Positions 54,960 through 64,000 of a stretch of 64,000 nt of DNA are shown here, piece by piece. Below the pieces are notes generated by a model. It searched no databases and was not told the origin of the DNA. It saw only the letters and a program-made list of their open reading frames with translations. The position numbers and the translations under genes were made by a program. This DNA is from Loripinus fragilis. Its lineage: Eukaryota; Mollusca; Bivalvia; Lucinida; Lucinidae. How positions within the stretch are numbered: the stretch's first letter is position 1; the number at the start of each line of letters is the position of its first letter. The stretch covers positions 1-64,000 of the forward strand of contig CAXHUL010000257.1 of the NCBI GenBank assembly GCA_964019695.1, given 5' to 3'.

Positions 54960-56575
54960 ATTAAAACAAAATCTTAATTTTGAATTAGAGAGGTCAACTA
55001 ACCCTAAAATTTGCATTTTTAGAGGGTTTGGGAATCCTAGAATGTAATAGAATGTATTACATGTACATATACACAAAATGACAACAATTTCACACACAAA
55101 ATATCAAAATTTAAATGTTAACCATTGTACTGCTGAAAATAAAATAATCTGTGCATACAGCTAAATTTTGACAAAACCAGTTCCTAATGGAAAATAGAGG
55201 ATCCTGACCAGTTACCACACCGTTTTCAAAACAGGATATACTGTATCTAGATTCAGCAGGACAAGGGTTCGTAGGATAGATGGCTGATTTTATCTTAAAA
55301 AGAGCCCCGTTCTAGTATTAGACTCACTCTTTGCATCTTCTAAAAAAAAAAACCTCAAGGACTAGATCAGAGTCAAACAGTTTGAATTAAGATCTGGCCT
55401 GATATTTTGTCAATCCCGATCTAGGTCCTCACTGTTTGCAAATAAGGATCACCAGACAACACTGACAATAAGGAAAGAGTTAACTGTGACAATGTTATTT
55501 CAGGATTGACATGACAACCACAAAATTAATTAATCACTTTACATTCTAATTAACCTTTTTTTTTTAATTCTAAAACCTTTACCGAAACACAATAAAAATG
55601 TTTTGGTATATTAGTAAAAATGATCAAAATACTTTTTAAACTCATTATCACTTTCCGCCATATTTGCTTGGTCACACGACCAACTTTCTGCCTTTTTAAA
55701 ATGGTAATTTTACAAAAACTTAGAATTTTTCCAGTTAAATTATGAACACAGAGATTTACCTATATAAATATTTATTGCTACACTTTAATAGTTACATTTT
55801 AATTCTTCAGAATGTCAGGGTGGAAGTAGAGGGATATTCCATAATTTGTATTTTATATTGACAGCCCAAATGAAGGAAATTAGTGCGTATAAAGCATTTT
55901 TCCAGCACATGAGACTGAAACTATAACCATCAGTTAATGCCTAAATCTTCCATAAAGTTGAAGTTTAAATATAATGCTCTAGAATTCTTTATGACAGCAT
56001 AATGTCTAAGATGAAAACTGCTTTAAAGTAGAATGGTTACCAAGCACTTGTCATTATCTCATCATTTGGTGAAACCTCTTAATGGTGGTATGTCACAGAG
56101 GAACAGAGCAGCAAAAGAAGCTATTTATATATAATAAACAAATAGGAATCATGAAATAACCAATGAATGCTGCTGCAGTACCTTAACTATTTTTTGAACA
56201 ACTTAGTAAGTTACCCATCCATTCCCTTTTCATTCATTTGAGCATTGCAAATGTTTATTTGAATATTCAATTTTTGTAATGAAATGTTTAATTTTCAACT
56301 GTGTATTTTTGTAAATATTATCCCTATGTATTTGGGAAGCAAAAAAAAGTACTTTTGCAAACAGTGGAGACCCAGATGAAATGCTGAATTTCATCAGGGT
56401 CAGTAGACTGTTTGTAAAGGTAAAGCAGATCCTCAGACAAAATAATACATTTTTTAAAATTATAACCTGACACCCCTAGATACATGTCTTTACAATGGAC
56501 TATACCAAGCTTATTATAAGAATACATTAGTATACAAAGGATTAAAGCTTTTTAAGTGCGCTTTAATATGTTGCC
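54960..56575. other. Non-coding AT-rich interval
   Basis: I see no gene, RNA or clear element. Scraps of the GATCTGG/ACTGTTTGCAAA repeat lie near 55,375-55,440. Confidence 0.5.
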
Positions 56576-56577
56576 AC

Positions 56578-56725
56578 GGCCACTTAAAAGATATACGCAG
56601 GGTCATTAAGACAAATGGGCGCTAAATGTAGGTCGAAAGTATTGCAGAATGCTCCCTGGGAGCATTTTGCAATACTTTTGACCTGCATTATTCAATGTCT
56701 TTTTTTGTGTGGCCTCTTAAGACAG
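56578..56725. repeat. Foldback repeat with a 26-bp central hairpin
   Basis: GGTCGAAAGTATTGCAGAAT... (56,631-56,656) and its inverse (56,658-56,683) pair at 24 of 26 positions around one base. Outer words GGCCACTTAAAAG and CTCTTAAGACAGG extend the symmetry. Confidence 0.6.
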
Positions 56726-56985
56726 GTTTTACTGTATACAATTAAGTTTAATGGGTATCCAATTTGAGATATTTATTTAAAAAAATAAGTTTCTGATCAA
56801 CCGACCCATACTGGTAAATCAGGGTCAGGTAAGGGGAAACAAAAATATTTTAAAGGTTGGCCTAAGTAGGTATTACCTAAATATTGGCAAGAAGCAGCTT
56901 CTCAACTTCTGAACTCTGTCAATTTTCAGAAAATTTAATATGATTATCGGTTTAGACCACTTATTTCACAAATAGATACATACAG

Positions 56986-57421
56986 CAGGGGTGTGGAAAT
57001 TATAGTAAAATTTTCTACTTGTCCAAGGACAAGTAAATAGCCAAAATGTAGTTGTCCATAGAAAATTTTACTTGTCCGAAAGAAAAAAATTAGCTTATAC
57101 CGTACTGTGCTTAAACAATTTATTCTTTCAAAAACAGTATGAAACCAGATATATATCAACTCTTGCAAACAGTATGGATCCTGATCAGCTGGCTTCTCTT
57201 GTAAACAGTGCAGATCCAGATCAGCTGGCTTCTGAAGTAGCCAGCTGATCAGGATCCATACTGTTTTCAGTGCAAGATGTGAGCTCCTAATAATTAATCA
57301 AAATATGAAATACAGAAATGTACTAACTTAATACATTTGTACTTGTCCACGGACAAGTAAATAGAAATTTTCAACTTGTCCTCAGGTCGGACAAGTCAGG
57401 CATGTTATTTCCACAGTCCTG
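56986..57421. mobile_element. hAT-like MITE (436 bp) with CATACAG flanking duplication
   Basis: The ends CAGGGGTGTGGAAATTATA and the inverse of CAGGACTGTGGAAATAACA fit the CAGGG-type ends of hAT elements. CATACAG (7, perhaps 8 bp) flanks it at 56,979-56,985 and 57,422-57,428. Inside each end are ACTTGTCC/GGACAAGT words that form local palindromes. No transposase is present. Confidence 0.7.
57168..57265. repeat. 27-bp perfect inverted repeat inside the hAT-like MITE
   Basis: AACAGTATGGATCCTGATCA... (57,168-57,194) and its exact inverse (57,239-57,265) enclose a further GATCAGCTGGCTTCT copy. It is the best copy in the window of the dispersed GATCAGGATCC palindrome. Confidence 0.85.
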
Positions 57422-57589
57422 CATACAGCAACTATTCAGTTTTAATTTCAAGGCACCTAGTCCCCCGGTCAAAACCGTATTATCTGCTCTAAGCAGGGGT
57501 ATCATCGGTGCCAACCAACTCATTGTAGCTAGGTTTAGTAATGTCTATTGATAGGATATTGTGGATATTTTTACTGTGAAGCCCAGTCC

Positions 57590-58520
57590 TGACTAAGTTT
57601 TCTCAGAAATTTAAAATATTCGCAATATTTTATCAAGGTGGATATTTTCTAAATCAATCTATAGTGAACTAATGGCTTAGTGGGGTTAAAGGCTGGCTAA
57701 TAGGGAAATTTTGCCAGAACCCCCCTCTTCACCCCCCCCCTCCAAGTTTGCTCATAAATTTAGATTAAATATTCACAGCATTTTTTTTAAAATCTGTATC
57801 ATTTGGTCGAACTATCGGTTACGTGCCGATAAAATGCCGGTTTCCTCTTAGTGCATTATTGGGATTTTCTCTGACCCCAAATTGCCCATCTACATGTACT
57901 CTAGGTTTGTTGTTGTTGTTGTTGTTGTTTGTTTTTAGCCTAATTTTCTCTCAGAAATTTGGAATAATATACATGATCATACATGGAAAAATATCAAGAT
58001 GTATATTTTCGAAATCTGTATCAGTTGGTTGAAATATAAGCTTAGTGCCGGTAGAATGCCGGGCTGCTGTAAGCGTCTAGGCCTGATGGTGATTTTGTCT
58101 GACCTTAAATTACCTTTCTACAATTTTTTTCGACAGCGAGTAACCAAGTATTCTCGCGAAAAATAGAATAAATATACTTAAATAGCTTACTCCACTATAC
58201 ACACGGTAAAATATCAAGATAGATATTTTCTAAATCTCTATGAGTTGGTTGAAATATCGGCTTAATGCCTACATTTTGCCGGGTCACTGTCAATCGCTAT
58301 GACGGATTTTATCTCTTTTCCACAGCCTACAGGCTTGTTTGACAACGGGTATAAACCAAGTTTTCTCTCAGAAATTTAGAATAAATCTACTCACGGCAAA
58401 TATCCAGATGAATATTTTCTAAATCTGAAACATCAGCTGAATGCCTACATTTTGCCGGGCCTCTGTCAATCGCAATCACGGATTTTGTCAGAGCTCCATA
58501 TGCTTTGTACAGCGAGCAGC
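57590..58520. repeat. Degenerate tandem repeat of about 210-350 bp, four units
   Basis: The phrases TCTCAGAAATTTAGAATAAA, AATATCAAGATGTATATTTT, and GCCTACATTTTGCCGGG recur at about 57,598, 57,949, 58,150 and 58,362. A (GTT)n tract lies at 57,907-57,929. No coding is seen. Confidence 0.65.
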
Positions 58521-58547
58521 CATTTTCTTTTCGATCTGTGTAGGCGG

Positions 58548-58580
58548 CATTCTCGCGAGACCTGACGATACCTCATCTAG
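58548..58580. repeat. 33-bp block identical in inverse to 14,157-14,189
   Basis: It contains CATTCTCGCGAGACCTGACG and continues ATACCTCATCTAG. Text beyond it (GCGACAATGG) is also shared. Confidence 0.75.
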
Positions 58581-58857
58581 TTACTACGTGCTAGCGTGGT
58601 TCATGTTTGCGACAATGGTGTAGGCGGCCATTTTACGGTTGTGCCAGACGTCTACTTTTCGTACACAAAGAGACGCCGGGTACCAGACTAATGTTCACAG
58701 GCCTGTAGTTGTAAAAAGGGCAGTGATTGGCTGAAAAGGTGGGTGGAAGCTCAGCACAATATTTTTAAGTTATAAGGTGCTTCATGATTGGTCAATAATA
58801 AAACTACGGAAATATATTGTATTTATAAGACGGGTATATCTTTGCTGGGGTGTCAGT

Positions 58858-58955
58858 CAAAACGTCCCCAGTCAAAACGACCCCTAGTCAAACGTCCCCG
58901 AATTGGTCAAAACGTCCCCAACACACGAAAATAAGATTGGTAAAACGTCCCCATA
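58858..58955. repeat. Cluster of GTCAAAACGTCCCC motifs
   Basis: Five variants (GTCAAAACGTCCCC, GTCAAAACGACCCC, GTCAAACGTCCCC, GTCAAAACGTCCCC, GTAAAACGTCCCC) lie within 100 bp. The layout resembles the subterminal motif clusters at 10.4, 15-17.7 and 30.6 kb. Confidence 0.65.
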
Positions 58956-58959
58956 AACT

Positions 58960-60480
58960 TCCACATTTTTTAAAGGTGAATTTTCGAAGAAATATGGGAT
59001 TCTAACAAAGAAAAAGCTTGTTTCAGCGTCTGGTACTAATGTATGAAAGTTTGAAATGATGTTTTGATAGGGTATTTTAGGTTCATGCTGCAATAGATCA
59101 ACGTTAAAGAATTATAGTTTTTCGCATGTTTTGTTGTCCGCTTTTCTTTTCCAACCATAAAAAAACAGCATTTTCTTTGAGAACGGAAAAAGTAAAGTGT
59201 TCAAAATCTTAGAACATTTACCCATCTTCTTGTGTATGCAACGGATGCATTTTTCAAAATACCCTTATTAAGGACTGTTTCGGAAATACCATCATAATGT
59301 CCTGATAATCCCACGTTATGTCAGCTCTGATCTGGGTATAGGCCCTAAGCCCCTTGCTAATGATATCAGCATAAGGCACCAGCATGTTAAGAGTTAGTAC
59401 TGTACACCGACTTTGGTTCAATCAAACAAGTGCAAGGGCAATTAGTCATGGTAGACCCAACATCACTAGGACGACGTGAACTGACATAAAACTCAAGTAT
59501 ATCATGTATATAAACATACATATTTTTTTTAAATTTCACTTTTTTATCTGATACATATTTTTAGCCCATGACCCGCCCACTTCCTTTTGTTTTCAGCCAT
59601 TCAGTAGCAAGAAAAGGACCATATTCAGCGTGGTATATTTTCCATACCCCACACTTTTGTGAGACTCATTCCCATAACTTGATGAGAGGAAATTGTTGTC
59701 CAAAATGTTGATTTCACCAAATTTAGTTTTATTTTAAGAACCCTAAATAAAACTGTGAGAAGAATATTGACACAAAATGATGTAAATTTCAAATGTTAGC
59801 TGTTTCACAGAAAAGATGCGACGGCAGAAAACACTGACCAGGCTGCACATTGAAGCCTGGTCAGAAATTACACTGCTTGCCCCAAAATGCTTTTGATAAA
59901 GACAGCATGACCAAACGACACATGAATATACTTGCTGATCTGAGTGTCTCCACTGTTTGAGAATCAGGGTAGAACGCACAAACAGTAGGGACTGATCAGC
60001 CTATACATCTGTAACGCGTGATCAATGAAATGCTTCCCAGATAATTTTGGAAAAAAATCTCACAAAAATGCTGCTAATAAAATCCAATTGTCCCATGTGA
60101 ACGCATCAAGGGCTAAAAAGAAATGAGAGATTCCTAAACGAAATGCAACAAAATGCTTCATACTGTGTACATTTCAGGATGTGAAACCAACACAGGAAAC
60201 AGCTGGGTCAGGGCTAATTAGGTTATACAATGTTTTGTGTTTGTTATGAAATATAAGCTCCGCTCCCTCGTATATATTCCATAACCAACACAAAACACTG
60301 AATAACCTATACATAACAATATATGTATATTTACTCATAACAGGAGGGTAGGCCTATAATGCAAGAAAACCTGACTTATTTCCATGTGAACAGACCAGGC
60401 TGCTTGTTCATGCAGTCTGATCCTCGCCGTTGTTATTCGCTCAATAGGAAGTATATAATGTCTAAATTGGCTTCATAAAC
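58960..60480. other. Non-coding interval
   Basis: It contains scraps of the GATCAG repeat at 59,815-60,010 and 60,380-60,450. No gene is seen. Confidence 0.5.
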
Positions 60481-60484
60481 ATGT

Positions 60485-60625
60485 AGGAAGGCCCAGACCC
60501 AGGTAGATGGCTATAGATTGGAGCGGAGAGACCGCAATGAATTTGATGGAGGCATTGTAGCTTTTGTGAGATCTGACATCCCTATTCGGAGGCGCAAAGA
60601 TCTGGAGATGGCACAAACTGAAAGT
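60485..60625 (+). pseudogene. Fragment of a LINE apurinic-type endonuclease domain
   Basis: One frame reads QVDGYRLERRDRNEFDGGIV and then AFVRSDIPIRRRKDLE. This is the part of the endonuclease domain of non-LTR retrotransposons with the R.DR...GGG(I/V) signature. It has no start and no continuation: at 60,626 the sequence passes straight into the 818-bp satellite. It is a dead fragment. Confidence 0.7.
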
Positions 60626-63600
60626 GGCCTCCCGTACTACAAACTGATGCCCGTGTGGGCATGATGAAAATAGTAGTTCGCGAGACGGAAGCGCGTAAAG
60701 CTTCGGGGCGGCGGACTTCCACACCCCGATAACTCGGTATCGAAACATTGTTGCGGGCGGGTGCGCATGGCAATACCTGCGCCTCTGTTGGCCCTATCCG
60801 CGTGCAAAATCTAAAAGCGATCAGAGCCTTAGAAAGCGCGTACAACCGCTATCCCCATTTGCCTTGGGCCCTATGGGAAAACAGGAAATATCATAATTGC
60901 GGTCCGGGGCGCGCGCGCACAATGATAATTTTCACACCCGAGTAAGCTCTTTTATAGGTCAACATTTTGGAAAAAAAATTGGCTTGCTGCCCACAGCAGG
61001 AGCTGAGAACCATGCATTCGGAGGTTTTCACACCCCACCCACTAATGCCATCAAAGTTTGAGAAAACGCGACCTTCGCGAAAAGCCCCGGAACCTATTGC
61101 AAAGTGATGAGCAGTGCCCAGGAGCACCTCTCAGTCATTTGCGCAAAATTCCTTCGGCTACAAGTGGCTCAAATAAGGGCGTGAAAATTGTGCCGAAAGC
61201 CCTTTCAGGGGCTATTGCTCGGCACTCGGGGGACGGAAAATTTTACGCAATGCCTCACAATGAAGCTCTGGTCAGGGGCTAACTTCTGGCACCAGTTTCG
61301 AGCCCGTCCGTGAAAGTGACCCGCGCAAGTTTTAGGCCCGGTCGGCTACTGTGGCCTAATGGGGCCTAATGGGAAGATCTTCTAATGCTCATAACTTTTT
61401 AATTTCCCGACGGAACGCTTTGAAATTTTCACCATTTGTAGACGGCCTCCCGTACTACAAACTGATGCCCGTGTGGGCATGATGAAAATAGTAGTTCGCG
61501 AGACGGAAGCGCGTAAAGCTTCGGGGCGGCGGACTTCCACACCCCGATAACTCGGTATCGAAACATTGTTGCGGGCGGGTGCGCATGGCAATACCTGCGC
61601 CTCTGTTGGCCCTATCCGCGTGCAAAATCTAAAAGCGATCAGAGCCTTAGAAAGCGCGTACAACCGCTATCCCCATTTGCCTTGGGCCCTATGGGAAAAC
61701 AGGAAATATCATAATTGCGGTCCGGGGCGCGCGCGCACAATGATAATTTTCACACCCGAGTAAGCTCTTTTATAGGTCAACATTTTGGAAAAAAAATTGG
61801 CTTGCTGCCCACAGCAGGAGCTGAGAACCATGCATTCGGAGGTTTTCACACCCCACCCACTAATGCCATCAAAGTTTGAGAAAACGCGACCTTCGCGAAA
61901 AGCCCCGGAACCTATTGCAAAGTGATGAGCAGTGCCCAGGAGCACCTCTCAGTCATTTGCGCAAAATTCCTTCGGCTACAAGTGGCTCAAATAAGGGCGT
62001 GAAAATTGTGCCGAAAGCCCTTTCAGGGGCTATTGCTCGGCACTCGGGGGACGGAAAATTTTACGCAATGCCTCACAATGAAGCTCTGGTCGGGGGCTAA
62101 CTTCTGGCACCAGTTTCGAGCCCGTCCGTGAAAGTGACCCGCGCAAGTTTTAGGCCCGGTCGGCTACTGTGGCCTAATGGGGCCTAATGGGAAGATCTTC
62201 TAATGCTCATAACTTTTTAATTTCCCGACGGAACGCTTTGAAATTTTCACCATTTGTAGACGGCCTCCCGTACTACAAACTGATGCCCGTGTGGGCATGA
62301 TGAAAATAGTAGTTCGCGAGACGGAAGCGCGTAAAGCTTCGGGGCGGCGGACTTCCACACCCCGATAACTCGGTATCGAAACATTGTTGCGGGCGGGTGC
62401 GCATGGCAATACCTGCGCCTCTGTTGGCCCTATCCGCGTGCAAAATCTAAAAGCGATCAGAGCCTTAGAAAGCGCGTACAACCGCTATCCCCATTTGCCT
62501 TGGGCCCTATGGGAAAACAGGAAATATCATAATTGCGGTCCGGGGCGCGCGCGCACAATGATAATTTTCACACCCGAGTAAGCTCTTTTATAGGTCAACA
62601 TTTTGGAAAAAAAATTGGCTTGCTGCCCACAGCAGGACCTGAGAACCATGCATTCGGAGGTTTTCACACCCCACCCACTAATGCCATCAAAGTTTGAGAA
62701 AACGCGACCTTCGCGAAAAGCCCCGGAACCTATTGCAAAGTGATGAGCAGTGCCCAGGAGCACCTCTCAGTCATTTGCGCAAAATTCCTTCGGCTACAAG
62801 TGGCTCAAATAAGGGCGTGAAAATTGTGCCGAAAGCCCTTTCAGGGGCTATTGCTCGGCACTCGGGGGACGGAAAATTTTACGCAATGCCTCACAATGAA
62901 GCTCTGGTCGGGGGCTAACTTCTGGCACCAGTTTCGAGCCCGTCCGTGAAAGTGACCCGCGCAAGTTTTAGGCCCGGTCGGCTACTGTGGCCTAATGGGG
63001 CCTAATGGGAAGATCTTCTAATGCTCATAACTTTTTAATTTCCCGACGGAACGCTTTGAAATTTTCACCATTTGTAGACGGCCTCCCGTACTACAAACTG
63101 ATGCCCGTGTGGGCATGATGAAAATAGTAGTTCGCGAGACGGAAGCGCGTAAAGCTTCGGGGCGGCGGACTTCCACACCCCGATAACTCGGTATCGAAAC
63201 ATTGTTGCGGGCGGGTGCGCATGGCAATACCTGCGCCTCTGTTGGCCCTATCCGCGTGCAAAATCTAAAAGCGATCAGAGCCTTAGAAAGCGCGTACAAC
63301 CGCTATCCCCATTTGCCTTGGGCCCTATGGGAAAACAGGAAATATCATAATTGCGGTCCGGGGCGCGCGCGCACAATGATAATTTTCACACCCGAGTAAG
63401 CTCTTTTATAGGTCAACATTTTGGAAAAAAAATTGGCTTGCTGCCCACAGCAGGAGCTGAGAACCATGCATTCGGAGGTTTTCACACCCCACCCACTAAT
63501 GCCATCAAAGTTTGAGAAAACGCGACCTTCGCGAAAAGCCCCGGAACCTATTGCAAAGTGATGAGCAGTGCCCAGGAGCACCTCTCAGTCATTTGCGCAA

Positions 63601-64000
63601 AATTCCTTCGGCTACAAGTGGCTCAAATAAGGGCGTGAAAATTGTGCCGAAAGCCCTTTCAGGGGCTATTGCTCGGCACTCGGGGGACGGAAAATTTTAC
63701 GCAATGCCTCACAATGAAGCTCTGGTCAGGGGCTAACTTCTGGCACCAGTTTCGAGCCCGTCCGTGAAAGTGACCCGCGCAAGTTTTAGGCCCGGTCGGC
63801 TACTGTGGCCTAATGGGGCCTAATGGGAAGATCTTCTAATGCTCATAACTTTTTAATTTCCCGACGGAACGCTTTGAAATTTTCACCATTTGTAGACGGC
63901 CTCCCGTACTACAAACTGATGCCCGTGTGGGCATGATGAAAATAGTAGTTCGCGAGACGGAAGCGCGTAAAGCTTCGGGGCGGCGGACTTCCACACCCCG
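60626..64000. repeat. 818-bp satellite, four complete units and a partial fifth running off the window
   Basis: Units start at 60,626, 61,444, 62,262, 63,080 and 63,898 with GGCCTCCCGTACTACAAACT. The period is exactly 818 bp. Units differ by only a few bases (for example near 62,637, and at the GTCAGGGGCT/GTCGGGGGCT site). The array is clearly more GC- and CpG-rich than the rest of the window. It has a CGCGCGCGC run and an ATGCCC...GGGCAT hairpin in each unit. The open frames of 65-93 codons that repeat with the array have no domain and exist on both strands. Confidence 0.95.

Noticed and set aside
60640..60680. Hammerhead ribozyme in the 818-bp satellite (CTGATG...GATGAAAA)
   Set aside because: The core needs CUGANGA then a stem then GAAA. 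Here the second A is replaced and the hairpin is out of register.
60748..63736. Repeated 65-93-codon frames as a tandem gene family
   Set aside because: They occur on both strands of an 818-bp satellite, overlap one another and have no domain.

Overview
The window is repeat-dense metazoan nuclear DNA. It is AT-rich, intron-bearing and almost free of host coding sequence. Microsatellites, tRNA-derived SINEs, non-LTR and LTR retroelements, many small inverted-repeat elements and satellites fill it. The style of the repeats (for example the GACCTTGACCT-type repeat and the GGATCCGC-ended G-rich repeat) suggests a marine bivalve mollusc, possibly a venerid clam. That assignment is from memory of such repeats and was not tested.

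Layout. 1-8,200: non-coding DNA with short foldback repeats, a palindromic hairpin family (3,370, 4,066, 6,181) and two SINEs with target-site duplications. 8,534-8,773: the only convincing host exon, a terminal exon encoding a MYND zinc finger on the minus strand. 8,936-10,296: a deleted retroelement with an intact 326-codon frame, upstream of that exon. 10,385-12,500: an inverted-repeat element carrying a second one with 245-bp arms and a 9-bp duplication (10,982-12,367). 13,776-19,732: a region bounded by 17-bp inverted repeats, with a dispersed CGTTGCGGACACTAC motif and a decayed RNase H-bearing LINE 3' end. 20,117-23,352: duplicated foldback repeats, a GGGATCCC array, a MITE and a (TC)n tract.

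23,353-29,171 is the most striking object. It is a minus-strand LTR retrotransposon with about 1.87-kb LTRs, a primer-binding site, a polypurine tract and a 1.33-kb interior. Its only gene is an intact 341-codon gag-like protein in which a coiled coil lies between two pairs of zinc knuckles. No protease, reverse transcriptase or integrase is present. Its 3' LTR also carries an internal inverted duplication.

30,578-37,873 is a large element with a second, related one nested in it (34,047-37,635). Both have TACGGTAAA ends and repeated subterminal motifs. 37,900-44,300 holds SINE fragments, G-rich repeats and a second copy of the 20-kb repeat block. 44,327-50,893 is a 6.6-kb element with long inverted ends, a dead mariner and about twelve copies of a ~187-bp satellite. 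51,143-54,953 is a 3.8-kb element of similar plan with a ~40-bp minisatellite. 56,986-57,421 is a hAT-like MITE. From 60,626 to the end, and beyond it, runs a near-identical 818-bp satellite that begins inside a LINE endonuclease fragment.

Apart from the gag-like frame, the 326-codon retroelement frame and the MYND exon, I see no intact gene. The recurring theme is non-autonomous elements that carry tandem or subterminal repeats and are nested in one another.
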